Part shown: positions 23,392-33,893 of the stretch, piece by piece | Numbering within the stretch: the stretch's first letter is position 1 | Layout of the letters: each line of letters starts with the position of its first letter | Source of the DNA: Sphingobium algorifonticola | Lineage (GTDB): Bacteria; Pseudomonadota; Alphaproteobacteria; Sphingomonadales; Sphingomonadaceae | Reading direction: 5' to 3' | DNA length: 64,000 nucleotides | Assembly (NCBI RefSeq): GCF_004005485.1 | Contig: NZ_RZUL01000001.1 | Location: 434,001 to 498,000, forward strand | Notes under the pieces: model-generated | What the model was told of the DNA's origin: nothing | Databases searched by the model: none | Seen by the model: only the letters and a program-made list of their open reading frames with translations | Position numbers and translations under genes: made by a program

Positions 23392-24456
23392 ATGCTCAGC
23401 CGCCTTACCATCAGCGATTTCCGCAACCATGAGGACGCGCTGATCGTGCCCGCGCACGGCTTCATCGTGCTGACGGGCGACAATGGCGCGGGCAAGACCA
23501 ATATCCTCGAAGCGATATCGCTGCTGGCACCGGGACGCGGGCTGCGCGGCGCGGCGCTGCGCGAGATGGCGCGGCAAGGCGGGAGCGGCGGCTTCGGCAT
23601 CGCGGCGCAGGTGGACGGCGTAACGATAGGGACCGGCGCGACCGCCGAGACGCCCGACCGGCGCACCGTGCGAATCGGCGGCACGCAGAGTGCGGCGACG
23701 GCGCTGGCCGAACATCTGGCGGTGCTGTGGCTGACGCCCGCGATGGACCGGCTCTTCGCCGAAAGCCCCGGCGGGCGCAGGCGCTTCCTCGACCGGCTGA
23801 CTCTGGCGTTGCATCCCGGCCATGCCACCCACAGCGCCCGGTATGAAGCAGCGATGCGCAGCCGCAATGCCCTGCTGACCGACAGTCGCCCCGCCGATCC
23901 GGCCTGGCTGAGCGCGCTGGAGGGACAGATGGAAGCGCATGGAACGGCGCTGGCCAGCGCACGGGCGGACTGCGTGGCGGCGCTGGCGATCGCGCTGGCC
24001 GAGCAACCCGACGAGACGTTCGCGCGGCCGTTGCTCGCTATCGAAGGCTGGACGGCCGATGCCGGGCCGCTTGCGACGCAATTGCGGGAGGGGCGCCGCC
24101 GCGACGCCGCCGCCGGGCGCGCCCTGTCCGGCCCGCACCGCAGCGACCTGATGGTGCAGCATGCGGCCAAGCGTCAGCCCGCAGCACTCTGTTCGACCGG
24201 CGAACAGAAGGCGCTGCTGCTGTCGATCATCCTGGCGCATGCCCGGCTGGTGGCGCAGCGGACCGGCCATGCTCCGGTGCTGCTGCTCGACGAAGTGGCG
24301 GCGCATCTCGACCCGGCGCGCCGGCTCGCTTTGTTCGACCGGCTGGCGGCGACCGGTGGGCAAGTGTGGATGACCGGCACCGAACCGGCGCTGTTCGACG
24401 GGCTGGCGCAGGCCACGCGCCTGCACGTCGAACAGGGACATATCACCCGCGTGTAA
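23392..24456 (+). CDS. recF: DNA replication/repair protein RecF
   Basis: A 354-residue SMC-like ATPase that loads RecA at gaps with RecO and RecR. Walker A is GDNGAGKTN (residues 29-37), the signature region is [17 protein letters not shown], and Walker B is [12 protein letters not shown]. Length and the opening [12 protein letters not shown] fit RecF. It stands alone here rather than next to dnaN and gyrB. Confidence 0.95.
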   Translation: MLSRLTISDFRNHEDALIVPAHGFIVLTGDNGAGKTNILEAISLLAPGRGLRGAALREMARQGGSGGFGIAAQVDGVTIGTGATAETPDRRTVRIGGTQSAATALAEHLAVLWLTPAMDRLFAESPGGRRRFLDRLTLALHPGHATHSARYEAAMRSRNALLTDSRPADPAWLSALEGQMEAHGTALASARADCVAALAIALAEQPDETFARPLLAIEGWTADAGPLATQLREGRRRDAAAGRALSGPHRSDLMVQHAAKRQPAALCSTGEQKALLLSIILAHARLVAQRTGHAPVLLLDEVAAHLDPARRLALFDRLAATGGQVWMTGTEPALFDGLAQATRLHVEQGHITRV

Positions 24457-24599
24457 CGACATGGCAATTTCGTTCCCGCTGTCACGCAGGAGGGTGCGCC
24501 GCGCAACGCATCGTCGCAACGCTTCGCCGCAGACCAGTGGCGCGGCTACGTCTCCTCCCGTCTATGGCTTTCAGGACAAAGCGAGGGGTCGCACCTACC

Positions 24600-25115
24600 A
24601 TGACAATGATGTTTCGCGCGGCGTTTGTGCTGATGGCCGCATGCGGCCTGTTGGCTGCACAGACACCTGCGATGGCCGGAACCCTGCAATGCGCGCCTTA
24701 TGCCCGGCAGATTTCGGGCATTCAGCTTTTCGGACGCGCCGCCGACTGGTGGGCGCAGGCGGAGGGACGCTATGATCGCGGGCAGGAACCGCGCGTCGGC
24801 GCGGTGCTGGCCTTTGCGGCGTCCGGCGCGATGCCCGCGGGCCATGTCGCGATGGTGAGCCAGGTCGTCTCCCCGCGCGAGGTGCGGCTGACGCATGCGA
24901 ACTGGTCCTATCGCGGCGGCATCGAACGGGACGTCCGTGCCATCGACGTATCGGCTGCGAACGACTGGAGCGACGTCAAGGTCTGGTACGGCCCCACCGG
25001 CGCCCTCGGCACACGATCGAACCCCGCGCGCGGTTTCATCTATGCGCAGGCACCGGCGGCCGCAGATCGTCCGGTACAGATCGCGGCGGCGGCGGGAACG
25101 ACCGCGCTCAACTAA
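24600..25115 (+). CDS. Secreted CHAP-domain protein, copy 1
   Basis: A 171-residue protein with a signal peptide (residues 1-24, ending PAMAG) and a CHAP domain: catalytic Cys in LQCAPYAR, an RVGAVLAF strand, and catalytic His in GHVAMVSQV. CHAP proteins are cysteine amidases or endopeptidases of peptidoglycan; this short exported form is common in sphingomonads. It is clearly paralogous to the next gene (shared GRYDRG, THANW/RHANW, VRAIDVS-ANDWS and NP..GFIY). The ATG at 24600 gives a good signal peptide; earlier starts overlap recF. Confidence 0.85.
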   Translation: MTMMFRAAFVLMAACGLLAAQTPAMAGTLQCAPYARQISGIQLFGRAADWWAQAEGRYDRGQEPRVGAVLAFAASGAMPAGHVAMVSQVVSPREVRLTHANWSYRGGIERDVRAIDVSAANDWSDVKVWYGPTGALGTRSNPARGFIYAQAPAAADRPVQIAAAAGTTALN

Positions 25116-25167
25116 TTCTTGCCGACGGGCGTCGCATCCTCGATCCACCGCGATGCTTAACCCGATG

Positions 25168-25185
25168 CTAGGCATTTCTGCCTAG
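25168..25185. other. Short perfect hairpin between the CHAP genes
   Basis: CTAGGCA and TGCCTAG flank a TTTC loop, a perfect 7-bp stem 42 bp before the second CHAP gene. It could be an operator or a weak RNA hairpin; there is no T run, so a terminator is unlikely. Confidence 0.35.
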
Positions 25186-25226
25186 ACCAGTCGCTGGTGG
25201 GGTGATGACGAGCTTTCGGAATCACG

Positions 25227-25895
25227 ATGATGCGACATTTTCGGGTCAAGGCAGCAGCGATGCTGCTGGCGACCGGTCTTGCCCTGGCCAGCGCCATGCC
25301 GCTGCGCGCGGCGGACATATTGCAATGCGTTCCCTATGCCCGCGCGGTGTCGGGCGTCGTCCTCTATGGCGATGCATGGACCTGGTGGGACCAGGCGGCG
25401 GGTCGATACGATCGCGGCCATCGTCCGCGCAAGGGCGCGGTGCTGGCGTTCCAGCCGTACGGACCGATGGAGCTTGGCCATGTGGCGGTGGTCAGCAAAA
25501 TCCTGTCGGCGCGCGAAGTGCTGATCCGCCATGCCAACTGGTCCAGCCCCGGCGCGATCGAGGAGGATGTGCGGGCGATCGACGTGTCCGATGCGAACGA
25601 CTGGAGCGAAGTGCGCGTGTGGCATACGCCGACGGGGCAGATGGGCGCACGGACCAACCCGACATTCGGGTTCATCTATGGCGAGAAGGCGCGACTCAAT
25701 CCGTTCACGGGGCTGGGCGGATACCGCCTCACGCAGGCGATTGCGCCTGTACGCGAAGCAGCGTCGGCGCCCAAAGCGCAGACACCGCGCCTTGCTTACG
25801 CCGATGTCTCGCGCATCGAGGATTTCCGTCCGAAGAAAGAGCGTTCGCTGGCGGACATCATTCGCGACGTGAAGCGGGATGCGCGGATCAGATAG
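25227..25895 (+). CDS. Secreted CHAP-domain protein, copy 2
   Basis: A 222-residue paralogue of the preceding gene with signal peptide (ending LRAAD), CHAP catalytic Cys in LQCVPYAR and His in GHVAVVSKI. It differs by a longer charged C-terminal tail (about residues 165-222, ending ADIIRDVKRDARIR) that the first copy lacks. Tandem arrangement points to local duplication. Probable role in cell-wall hydrolysis or remodelling; the tail may target the wall or a partner. Confidence 0.85.
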   Translation: MMRHFRVKAAAMLLATGLALASAMPLRAADILQCVPYARAVSGVVLYGDAWTWWDQAAGRYDRGHRPRKGAVLAFQPYGPMELGHVAVVSKILSAREVLIRHANWSSPGAIEEDVRAIDVSDANDWSEVRVWHTPTGQMGARTNPTFGFIYGEKARLNPFTGLGGYRLTQAIAPVREAASAPKAQTPRLAYADVSRIEDFRPKKERSLADIIRDVKRDARIR

Positions 25896-25961
25896 TCCTG
25901 CGGTGCCGCACCGATGGGGAAACGACACGCCATAACGGCCCTCACGTCAGAATGACGGCAC

Positions 25962-26261
25962 TTACGCCCCGCCGCTATCCTGCGCAGCATGTTCAAACCA
26001 GGCTTCAACGGGACCGGACAGCTTGATAGTCAGCGGCTGGCCATGGCGATCCTTCGTCTTGCCCGCCGCGACTCGGATCCAGCCTTCGGATATGCTGTAT
26101 TCCTCCACATCGTTGCGTACCCGATCCTTGAAACGGATGCCGATGCCGCGCTGGAGCACGTCCATATCGAAATAGGGGCTGCGCGGATTGGTGGAGAGGC
26201 GATCGGGCGGCGTGTCGGCGGCACCGCTACCCGTCGGTTCGCCAGTTTCGATATCGGTCAT
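25962..26261 (-). CDS. DUF3297 family protein
   Basis: A 99-residue soluble protein with the DUF3297 core: PRSPYFDMDVLQRGIGIRFK, VRNDVEEYSISEGWIRV, and GQPLTIKLSGPVEAWFE. Function unknown; it is conserved in many alphaproteobacteria. Located between the CHAP pair and dxs, transcribed with dxs orientation but 64 bp downstream. Confidence 0.88.
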   Translation of the reverse strand: MTDIETGEPTGSGAADTPPDRLSTNPRSPYFDMDVLQRGIGIRFKDRVRNDVEEYSISEGWIRVAAGKTKDRHGQPLTIKLSGPVEAWFEHAAQDSGGA

Positions 26262-26325
26262 GTCAATGGTCCTGCAACAGAAAGCGGCGCACTAGGAGGC
26301 ATCGGACAAGGCGTCAACGCTTCTG

Positions 26326-28251
26326 TCAGGCGCGCACCTCGCCCACCATGCCCGCGCTGTTGTGCCGCAGCGCCGTCAGCACGCTGTCGACAATCGCGTC
26401 GGCATCCAGCCCGGCGTCGGCATATTGCTTTTCGGGCTTGTCCTGATCCTGGAAAATGTCGGGCAGGCGCAAGGTACGAATCTTGAGGCCCGCGTCAGTC
26501 AGGCCAAGGTCGCTTGCCATGGTCAGCACATGCGCGCCAAGCCCGCCGATCGCGCCTTCCTCCACCGTCACCGCCACTTCATGCGTCGACAGCAGACGGC
26601 GGATCATTGCCTCGTCCAGCGGCTTGGCAAAGCGCAGGTCAGCGACGGTGGTGGACAGGCCCTTGGCTTCCAGCGCCTCGGCGGCTTTCAGCGCCTCTTC
26701 CAGCCGGGTGCCGAGCGAGAGAATAGCAACCTTGTGCCCTTCGCGCACGATGCGGCCCTTGCCGATTTCCAGCCGCTGCGGCACGGCGGGCAAGGCGACG
26801 CCAGTGCCGTTGCCGCGCGGATAGCGCACGGCGATCGGCCCGCTGTCATGCACCGCGCATGTGTGGACCATATGGACCAGCTCAGCCTCGTCCGCCGCTG
26901 CCATCACAACGAAATTGGGCAAGGTCGCCAGATAGGTGACGTCGAAACTGCCGGCGTGCGTGCAGCCGTCCGCCCCCACCAATCCCGCGCGATCGATACC
27001 GAAGCGCACCGGCAGATTCTGGATCGCGACATCATGCACCACCTGATCATAGGCGCGCTGGAGGAACGTCGAATAGATGGCGCAGAACGGACGCATGCCT
27101 TGCGCGGCGAGGCCCGCGGCGAATGTCACCGCATGCTGTTCGGCAATACCGACATCGAACGTGCGGTCGGGGAACGCCTCCTGAAACTTGTCGAGACCAG
27201 TGCCCGACGGCATCGCCGCCGTGATCGCACATATGCGGTCGTCGCGTTCGCCCTCGGCAATCAGCGCCTTGGCGAACACCGCCGTATAGCTGGGCGGTCC
27301 GGGCGGCGCCTTCGCCTGCGCGCCCGTCACCACGTCGAACTTCTGCACGCCATGATATTTGTCGGCGGCATTTTCGGCCGGGGCGTAACCCTTGCCCTTC
27401 TTCGTCACGACATGGACCAGAATCGGTCCTTCCTCCGCATCGCGCACATTTTCGAGAACGGGGATCAACTGTTCCAGATTGTGCCCGTCGATCGGGCCGA
27501 CATAATAAAAGCCCAGCTCCTCGAACAGGGTGCCGCCCATCGCCATGCCGCGCGCGAACTCGTCAGTCTTGCGCGCTGCCTTCTGCAAGGGGCGCGGCAG
27601 CTTGCGCGCCACCCGCTTCAACGCCTCGCGCACCGAAAGAAACTCACGACTGGACACGATCCGCGCCAGATAGGCTGACAGGCCACCCACAGGCGGGGCA
27701 ATCGACATGTCATTGTCGTTGAGGATCACGACGAGGCGGTTGCCCGCCTCGCGCGCGTTGTTCATCGCCTCATAGGCCATGCCGGCGGACATCGCGCCGT
27801 CGCCGATGACCGCAATGCCCTTGCCCGGTGTCCCCTGCAACTTGTTGGCGATGGCAAAACCCAGCGCCGCGCTGATCGAGGTGGAGCTGTGCGCTGCGCC
27901 GAACGGATCATATTCGCTTTCGGCCCGTTTGGTGAAGCCCGACAGGCCGCCGCCCATGCGCAGGGTGCGAATGCGATCGCGCCGCCCGGTCAGCACCTTG
28001 TGCGGATAGCATTGGTGGCCGACATCCCACACCAGCCGGTCGTCGGGCGTGTTGAATACATAATGGATCGCGGCGGTCAGCTCGACCACGCCCAGCCCCG
28101 AACCCAGATGGCCGCCGGTCACGCCGACCGCCGAAATGACTTCCTGCCGCAATTCATCGGCCAGCTGGGGCAATTGCTCGGGTGCCAGTTTGCGCAAATC
28201 GGCCGGCACATGGACGGTATCGAGCAGCGGCGTAAGCGGACGTTCAGACAT
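26326..28251 (-). CDS. dxs: 1-deoxy-D-xylulose-5-phosphate synthase
   Basis: A 641-residue thiamine-diphosphate enzyme condensing pyruvate and glyceraldehyde-3-phosphate, the first step of the MEP isoprenoid pathway. Features: N-terminal TPP domain with [13 protein letters not shown] and [15 protein letters not shown]...N (Mg-TPP motif), central pyrimidine-binding domain with [17 protein letters not shown], and the transketolase C-terminal domain. GGAGAA precedes the start. Its product feeds the carotenoid and ubiquinone pathways also encoded in this window. Confidence 0.97.
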   Translation of the reverse strand: MSERPLTPLLDTVHVPADLRKLAPEQLPQLADELRQEVISAVGVTGGHLGSGLGVVELTAAIHYVFNTPDDRLVWDVGHQCYPHKVLTGRRDRIRTLRMGGGLSGFTKRAESEYDPFGAAHSSTSISAALGFAIANKLQGTPGKGIAVIGDGAMSAGMAYEAMNNAREAGNRLVVILNDNDMSIAPPVGGLSAYLARIVSSREFLSVREALKRVARKLPRPLQKAARKTDEFARGMAMGGTLFEELGFYYVGPIDGHNLEQLIPVLENVRDAEEGPILVHVVTKKGKGYAPAENAADKYHGVQKFDVVTGAQAKAPPGPPSYTAVFAKALIAEGERDDRICAITAAMPSGTGLDKFQEAFPDRTFDVGIAEQHAVTFAAGLAAQGMRPFCAIYSTFLQRAYDQVVHDVAIQNLPVRFGIDRAGLVGADGCTHAGSFDVTYLATLPNFVVMAAADEAELVHMVHTCAVHDSGPIAVRYPRGNGTGVALPAVPQRLEIGKGRIVREGHKVAILSLGTRLEEALKAAEALEAKGLSTTVADLRFAKPLDEAMIRRLLSTHEVAVTVEEGAIGGLGAHVLTMASDLGLTDAGLKIRTLRLPDIFQDQDKPEKQYADAGLDADAIVDSVLTALRHNSAGMVGEVRA

Positions 28252-28320
28252 GGATATCGTGTTCTCCTGCCTTCAGCTTAGCGGCTTCGGCAGAGCATGT
28301 CGAATAGTGTAATGCGGATG

Positions 28321-28785
28321 TCAGGCCGCGCACCTGGCGCAGGTGCCGAGGACTTCGATCACGGGGCGGTCCGCCACGAACCCTTCGTTCGCCGCGCGCT
28401 TGCGCACATTGCCGGTCAGCGCGTCGTCATCGACATGCTTCGCCTCGCCGCATGTCTTGCACACCAGAAAGATGCAGTCGTGCAGGCAACCGGGATGCGC
28501 ATTGGCGATATAGGCGTTGGCGCTTTCGACGCGCGTCGCGAGGTTTGACGACACGAACAGGTCGAGAATGCGATAGACGCTGTTGGGCGCAACGCGCTTG
28601 CCGCGTGCCCGCGACACGCTGTCGGCAATGTCATAGGCGGAAGCAGGCTTGTCTTCCCGCGCCAGCGCATCGAAAATGGCGGCGCGCATCGGCGTCCATT
28701 GCTCGCCGCGGTGCTCCAGCGTTGCCTGTGCAGCCTCAGCCAGCGAGCGGCCGGTTGGTTCATGGTGATGATGCGCATGCGCCAT
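28321..28785 (-). CDS. Fur-family regulator, probably Zur
   Basis: A 154-residue Fur-superfamily repressor. N-terminal winged helix (TPMRAAIFDALA, NSVYRILDLF), C-terminal dimerisation domain with structural zinc cysteines CKTCGE and CARCAA. The His-rich beginning (MAHAHHHH) and lack of Fur-specific features favour zinc-responsive Zur over Fur, but this is inferred. It lies upstream of dxs on the same strand with a 69-bp gap. Confidence 0.82.
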   Translation of the reverse strand: MAHAHHHHEPTGRSLAEAAQATLEHRGEQWTPMRAAIFDALAREDKPASAYDIADSVSRARGKRVAPNSVYRILDLFVSSNLATRVESANAYIANAHPGCLHDCIFLVCKTCGEAKHVDDDALTGNVRKRAANEGFVADRPVIEVLGTCARCAA

Positions 28786-28836
28786 GCTGACTATCTAGGC
28801 GCACGGGTCCGGCGCGGCAAGCCCGGCTGTACGACA

Positions 28837-28873
28837 GCACCGGGCCGCACCCGCAACGGATGCAGCCCGGTAC
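28837..28873. terminator. Possible hairpin terminator downstream of catalase
   Basis: GCACCGGGCCGCA and TGCAGCCCGGTAC form a near-perfect 13-bp stem just after the catalase stop. No clear T run follows, so it may only stabilise the mRNA end. Confidence 0.4.
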
Positions 28874-28885
28874 AGACATTGCCGG

Positions 28886-30412
28886 TCAGGCCGAAGCGTC
28901 GGCCAGAACCTTGTCCGTCGGCGCGGAAATCGACGGATTGCGATCCTTGATAGCCGCGCGTGCCCGGCGCACGCCCGCGCCATAGTCAGGATGCACCTGA
29001 TCGAAAAGCGCGCACTGCCGTTCCTCGATGAAATCCGGGATGTCGCCCATCGCGGCGGCGATGTTGGAGAACAACCGGTCTTTCTGTGCCTGATCGAACA
29101 ATTCGAACAAAGCGCGCGGCTGGCTGAAATCATCATTGCCTTCACGATGATTGTAGCGGTCGGCATCACCCGAAATGCGCAGCGGCGGCTCGCGATATTC
29201 GGCGCGCTCCACCGGCCCGCCAAAGCTGTTCGGCTCATAATAGGCGGCCGGATTGGGATTGTTCGGCGTAAAGCGCATCGCCCCATCCTTGTGATAATTG
29301 TTCACCGGCGATTTGGGCGCGTTGACGGGCAAGGCCTCGTAATGCGTGCCGATCCGGTGCCGATGCGCGTCGGCATAAGCGAAGATGCGGGCCTGGAGCA
29401 TCTTGTCCGGCGAGAAGCCGATGCCCGGCACGATGTTCGACGGGCTGAATGCGACCTGCTCGATCTCCGAAAAATAATTGTCGGCATTCCGGTTCAACTC
29501 GAACTCGCCGATGTCGATCAGCGGATAGTCGCCATGCGGCCACACCTTCGTGAGGTCGAACGGATTATAGGGCGTCTTGTCGGCATCCAGTTCCGGCATG
29601 ATCTGCACCTGCATCTTCCACTTCGGAAAGTCGCCGGTCTCGATCGCCTCGAACAGGTCCTCCTGCGTCGATTCGCGGGTGCGACCCACGACATCGGCGG
29701 CCTCTTCATTAGTCCAGTGCTTGTGGCCCTGCATCGTCTTGAAGTGGAACTTCACCCAGAACCGCTCACCCGCGTCGTTGATGAGGCTGAAGGTGTGGCT
29801 GCCATAGCCGTTGATGTGACGGACGCCGACCGGCAGTCCGCGATCGGACATCAGGATCGTCACCTGATGCAGCGATTCGGGGCTGAGCGACCAGAAATCC
29901 CACATCGCCGTCGGTGAGCGCAGATTGGTGCGCGGATGGCGCTTTTGCGTGTGAATGAAGTCGGGAAACTTCACCGGATCGCGCACGAAGAACACCGGCG
30001 TGTTGTTGCCGACCAAATCCCAATTGCCCTCGGGCGTGTAGAATTTGAGCGAGAAGCCGCGCACGTCGCGCTCGGCATCCGCTGCGCCTGCTTCACCGGC
30101 CACCGTGGAAAAGCGAGCAATCATCGGGGTTTCGGTGCCGGGTTGCAGCACCTTGGCGCGGGTATATTTGCTGATGTCGCCTGTGATGCGCAGGGTGCCA
30201 TGCGCGCCCCAGCCCTTGGCATGCACGACGCGCTCTGGAATGCGCTCGCGATTCTGATGCGCCAGCTTTTCGATCAGCTGATAATCCTGCAGCAGCAGCG
30301 GACCGCGCGGCCCGGCGCTCAGCGAGTTCTGGTTATCCGGGATCGGCGCGCCCGCGCTCGTCGTCATCACGGGGCCGCCGGTCTGCGGGGCGGATTTCGG
30401 CTGGTCGGTCAT
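28886..30412 (-). CDS. katA: Monofunctional haem catalase, small subunit (KatA type)
   Basis: A 508-residue clade-3 small-subunit catalase. Distal His H64 lies in [12 protein letters not shown], the active-site Asn near 136/137 in [10 protein letters not shown], and the proximal haem ligand Y346 in [22 protein letters not shown] precedes the ATG. It disproportionates hydrogen peroxide in the cytoplasm. Upstream sequence to 30602 contains no other gene; I could not identify an OxyR site with confidence. Confidence 0.95.
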   Translation of the reverse strand: MTDQPKSAPQTGGPVMTTSAGAPIPDNQNSLSAGPRGPLLLQDYQLIEKLAHQNRERIPERVVHAKGWGAHGTLRITGDISKYTRAKVLQPGTETPMIARFSTVAGEAGAADAERDVRGFSLKFYTPEGNWDLVGNNTPVFFVRDPVKFPDFIHTQKRHPRTNLRSPTAMWDFWSLSPESLHQVTILMSDRGLPVGVRHINGYGSHTFSLINDAGERFWVKFHFKTMQGHKHWTNEEAADVVGRTRESTQEDLFEAIETGDFPKWKMQVQIMPELDADKTPYNPFDLTKVWPHGDYPLIDIGEFELNRNADNYFSEIEQVAFSPSNIVPGIGFSPDKMLQARIFAYADAHRHRIGTHYEALPVNAPKSPVNNYHKDGAMRFTPNNPNPAAYYEPNSFGGPVERAEYREPPLRISGDADRYNHREGNDDFSQPRALFELFDQAQKDRLFSNIAAAMGDIPDFIEERQCALFDQVHPDYGAGVRRARAAIKDRNPSISAPTDKVLADASA

Positions 30413-30602
30413 CGCTGTTCTCCTCGTCGTGCCATGCTCTATGGTGAAACAGTGTCTAAGCCGTCGGCGTTACATCAGAAAATTGATTAAAAATGCCACA
30501 TTGATCGCAAAAAGCGTTTACCGCTGCGCCTTTGCGCCAGCCCCTCTTGCCTCAGTGCCCCTTGCCTCGGTCCGGCGACTCGCCTAGCGATTAGCGCGTC
30601 AT

Positions 30603-30711
30603 CTGGGGAGTAGCCAGCCACGGCTTTGGCCGTGGGTCGCGCATCAACATATTTGGTGGAGACACCATGGTGCGCGGGGCAGGATCGATGGTCCTGTCTG
30701 TCGAGACCAAT
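30603..30711 (+). ncRNA. yybP-ykoY manganese riboswitch
   Basis: The leader of the GDT1-family gene contains the conserved elements of this riboswitch in order: CTGGGGAGTAGCC, a GCCACGGC/GCCGTGG hairpin, GCATCAACATATTTGG (the conserved internal-loop strand), an ACACCATGGTG hairpin, a CAGGATC/GGTCCTG hairpin, and the closing TGTCGAGACCA. Downstream, GGCTTTCCGTCCCG pairs with CGGGCGGGAAGGCC (about 30717-30750) as a probable expression platform. Known members sense Mn2+ and switch on Mn exporters, exactly the type of gene that follows. Confidence 0.88.
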
Positions 30712-30791
30712 GGCATCGGCTTTCCGTCCCGGTCGGGCGGGAAGGCCGGTGACATTGTGTCCATCCGCTGCCCGACCCCGGACATTGCCCC

Positions 30792-31364
30792 ATGGACGCC
30801 TTTCTTGCATCGACCGCCGTGGTCGCCCTCGCCGAAATCGGCGACAAGACGCAATTGCTTGCCATTCTCCTCGCCGTCCGCTTCCGCAGACCAGTCGCGG
30901 TGATCGCCGGGATATTGGTGGCGACGCTCGCCAATCATTTCCTGGCGGCGCTGCTGGGCCATGGCATCGCCGGGCTGCTGGACAGCATCGCCTTCCGCTA
31001 TGCCATCGCGCTGGGGTTCATTGCCATGGCGCTGTGGACGCTCGTCCCCGACACGATGGATGCCGACGATGCCCCCCGGTCGCGCGGCGGCGCCTTCGCC
31101 ACCACGCTGGTTGCATTTTTCCTGGTTGAGATGGGGGACAAGACGCAGGTGGCGACGATTGCGCTGGGCGCGCAGTTTGGCGCGACGGTCGGGCAGGTGC
31201 TGGCGGTCACGGCGGGAACGACCCTGGGCATGATGATCGCCAACGTACCGGCGGTGTATCTGGGGGAGGCGCTGATCCGGCGCCTGTCCCTCGCGCGGAT
31301 TCGTCAGGCGGCGGCACTGCTGTTCCTTGCGATCGGCCTGTGGCTGCTTGCCGGTCTCCAATAA
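30792..31364 (+). CDS. GDT1/TMEM165 (UPF0016) family Mn2+/Ca2+ transporter
   Basis: A 190-residue membrane protein with six predicted helices arranged as two repeats, each with the family's E-x-G-D-K-T-Q signature (LAEIGDKTQLL at about 15-21 and LVEMGDKTQVA near 113-119). UPF0016 proteins export manganese or exchange cations. The upstream manganese riboswitch supports a role in relieving Mn excess. An ATG inside the leader (30667) is not the start. Confidence 0.92.
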   Translation: MDAFLASTAVVALAEIGDKTQLLAILLAVRFRRPVAVIAGILVATLANHFLAALLGHGIAGLLDSIAFRYAIALGFIAMALWTLVPDTMDADDAPRSRGGAFATTLVAFFLVEMGDKTQVATIALGAQFGATVGQVLAVTAGTTLGMMIANVPAVYLGEALIRRLSLARIRQAAALLFLAIGLWLLAGLQ

Positions 31365-31445
31365 ATTATCAATCTATCGGCCATAGGATGCCGCAGCATA
31401 GGCCAATGCGGAATGCCGCGATGCTGGGAGAGCGAAAGACCCGAT

Positions 31446-31817
31446 ATGGTTCAGGTAATCATCAACAAGGCTGCGCATCGCGTCGAAATTGCCTTCAAGG
31501 ACGGCTATTCGAAGGCCGCGCTGGCCGGCTTCGATACGCAGTTGCGGGCGGCGGCATCCCTTGCCAAGGGGCATGGGTCCTGGTTCGACATTCTTGCCGA
31601 TTTCAGCGATTTCGGCGTCATGCCGCAGGACACGACGGACGATGGCCACGCGCGTATCGCCTGGTGCATGGCCAACGGCCTGCGCCGGTCCGCCAATGTC
31701 ACGGGCAGCACGATCATGAAGATGCAGATCGAGCGGCTCGCCCCCGATCCGCGATTCCAGTATTTCCGTACACGCGAACAGGCGGCCGCCTGGCTCGACA
31801 GCCCCTATAGCGACTGA
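31446..31817 (+). CDS. SpoIIAA/STAS-like hypothetical protein
   Basis: A 123-residue soluble protein with alternating strands and helices, opening MVQVIINKAAHRVEIAFKDG and ending FRTREQAAAWLDSPYSD. The pattern resembles SpoIIAA-like/STAS-like small proteins, in particular the terminal 'F.t.eeA..WL' helix. No catalytic residues can be assigned. The ATG at 31446 is preferred over 31413. It sits alone between the transporter and argG. Confidence 0.65.
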   Translation: MVQVIINKAAHRVEIAFKDGYSKAALAGFDTQLRAAASLAKGHGSWFDILADFSDFGVMPQDTTDDGHARIAWCMANGLRRSANVTGSTIMKMQIERLAPDPRFQYFRTREQAAAWLDSPYSD

Positions 31818-31946
31818 GCGCCGGACTGCGGCAGGCAGCGGAAGGACCCGGACAGAAGGGGCCGTGGCGGGGATCGCTTTATTGCACTTGCCGCCGCCGC
31901 CTGTTACCCGCGCGCCGTCTCTCTTGCTTTCGGGGAAAGTCCGCGC

Positions 31947-33170
31947 ATGTCCGATTCCATCAACCGCGTTGTCCTTGCCTTTTCCGGCGGTCTCGACACC
32001 AGCGTCATCCTGAAGTGGCTGCAACAGACCTATGGCTGTGAAGTCGTGACCTTCACGGCGGATCTGGGCCAGGGCGAGGAGCTGGAACCGGCCCGGCGCA
32101 AGGCGGAATTGATGGGCGTGAAGCCCGACCATATCTTCATCGACGATCTGCGCGAGGAGTTTGTCCGCGATTACGTCTTCCCGATGATGCGCGCCAACGC
32201 ACTCTATGAGGGGCTTTATCTGCTCGGCACCTCGATCGCCCGGCCGCTGATCGCCAAGCGCCAGATCGAAATCGCGCGCGCGGTCAACGCCGACGCGGTC
32301 AGCCATGGTGCGACCGGCAAGGGCAATGATCAGGTGCGGTTCGAGCTGGGCTATTATGCCCTTGCGCCCGACATCAAGGTCATCGCGCCGTGGCGCGAGT
32401 GGGACCTGACCAGCCGCACCCGCCTGATCGCCTTTGCCGAGGAGCATCAGATCCCCATCGCGAAGGACAAGCGCGGGGAAAGCCCCTTTTCGACCGACGC
32501 GAACATGCTGCACACGTCCTCCGAAGGCAAGGTGCTGGAGGACCCGTGGGAGGAAGTGCCCGACTATGTCTATTCGCGCACGGTCCATCCCGAAGACGCG
32601 CCCGATCAGCCCGAAGTCATCACCATCGACTTCGAACGGGGCGATGGCGTGGCGATCAACGGTGAAGGCATGTCGCCTGCGACCCTGCTGGAAACGCTGA
32701 ACGATTACGGCCGCAGGCACGGCATCGGGCGGCTCGATCTCGTCGAAAACCGCTTCGTGGGCATGAAGTCGCGCGGCATGTACGAGACGCCGGGCGGCAC
32801 GATCTACCATCTCGCGCATCGCGGGATCGAGCAACTGACGCTCGATCGCGGTGCCGCGCATCTGAAGGATGAACTGGCACCGCGCTATGCCGAGCTGGTC
32901 TATAACGGTTTCTGGTTCTCGCCCGAACGCGAAATGTTGCAGGCGGCGATCGACCACAGCCAGAGCAAGGTAACGGGCACCGTTCGCCTGAAGCTTTACA
33001 AGGGCGGCGTCTACGTCACCGGGCGCAAGTCGCCGCATTCGCTTTACAGCGAGAAGGTCGTGACGTTCGAGGATGACGCGGGCGCCTATGACCAGCGCGA
33101 TGCGGCGGGCTTCATCAAGCTGAATGCCCTGCGCCTTCGCCTGCTCGGGCGGCGGGACGGCGCGTCCTGA
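31947..33170 (+). CDS. argG: Argininosuccinate synthase
   Basis: A 407-residue ATP-dependent ligase joining citrulline and aspartate in arginine biosynthesis. The PP-loop motif [16 protein letters not shown] near the N-terminus and the [19 protein letters not shown] segment define the family. A GGGGAAAG site precedes the ATG. Full length and intact; no other arg genes are adjacent. Confidence 0.97.
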   Translation: MSDSINRVVLAFSGGLDTSVILKWLQQTYGCEVVTFTADLGQGEELEPARRKAELMGVKPDHIFIDDLREEFVRDYVFPMMRANALYEGLYLLGTSIARPLIAKRQIEIARAVNADAVSHGATGKGNDQVRFELGYYALAPDIKVIAPWREWDLTSRTRLIAFAEEHQIPIAKDKRGESPFSTDANMLHTSSEGKVLEDPWEEVPDYVYSRTVHPEDAPDQPEVITIDFERGDGVAINGEGMSPATLLETLNDYGRRHGIGRLDLVENRFVGMKSRGMYETPGGTIYHLAHRGIEQLTLDRGAAHLKDELAPRYAELVYNGFWFSPEREMLQAAIDHSQSKVTGTVRLKLYKGGVYVTGRKSPHSLYSEKVVTFEDDAGAYDQRDAAGFIKLNALRLRLLGRRDGAS

Positions 33171-33204
33171 CGCATCGGGCGCGAAATGCCGTGAGGCGCA
33201 GGCG

Positions 33205-33834
33205 ATGAAAGGGGAGCGCCGTCGGCTGTTTCCCTGGCGCTACGGCATGTTTCTGGCGTTGCTGGCGCTGTGCGCGCCACTCGCGCTTATGCTGCCCTGG
33301 CATGAAGCGGTGATGGCCGGATTCGATATTGCCGCGGTGACCTTTCTGCTGTCGGTCTGGCCGTTGCTCGATGCCAACGCCGAAGCCATGCGCGATGCGG
33401 CGCGGCGCAACGATGCCAATCGCGGCATCATGCTGCTACTGACCGCCATCGTCACGCTGGTCATCCTGATCGCGGTCGGCGTGGCCGTGACCGCCCATGA
33501 TGCGCCCAAGGGCGGCGCCATCGCGTTGCTGCTGGTCACGCTGACGCTGTCGTGGATCTTTTCCAACAGCGTCTACGCCCTGCATTATGCCCATATCTGC
33601 TATCGGGACGAGGCGCAGGCCGCCTGTCAGGCCGGTATGGCCTTTCCCGGAACCGACGAGCCGGACTATTGGGATTTTCTCTACTTCGCCTTCACGCTGG
33701 GCATGACGTTCCAGACATCGGACGTGACGATCAGCGGAACCGCGGTGCGCCGCATCGTCCTCTTCCACTGCCTTGCCGCATTCATCTTCAATCTTGGCGT
33801 GATTGCCTTCACGATCAACATATTGGGCGGTTGA
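33205..33834 (+). CDS. DUF1345 family membrane protein
   Basis: A 209-residue inner-membrane protein with about five hydrophobic helices and the DUF1345 signature near the C-terminus: PDYWDFLYFAFTLGMTFQTS and DVTISGTAVRRIVLFHCLAA. Function unknown. The ATG at 33205 is chosen because the hydrophobic domain starts shortly after; an earlier in-frame ATG lies inside argG. Confidence 0.88.
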   Translation: MKGERRRLFPWRYGMFLALLALCAPLALMLPWHEAVMAGFDIAAVTFLLSVWPLLDANAEAMRDAARRNDANRGIMLLLTAIVTLVILIAVGVAVTAHDAPKGGAIALLLVTLTLSWIFSNSVYALHYAHICYRDEAQAACQAGMAFPGTDEPDYWDFLYFAFTLGMTFQTSDVTISGTAVRRIVLFHCLAAFIFNLGVIAFTINILGG

Positions 33835-33893
33835 CCGGCGCTGGCGTTCCATGCCTTCACCGCTTGCTTACCCTTTTGGGTTAGGCATGCACG

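Noticed and set aside
30667..30903. An open frame starting inside the riboswitch leader
   Set aside because: Its first part is riboswitch structure and the rest overlaps the transporter gene out of frame.
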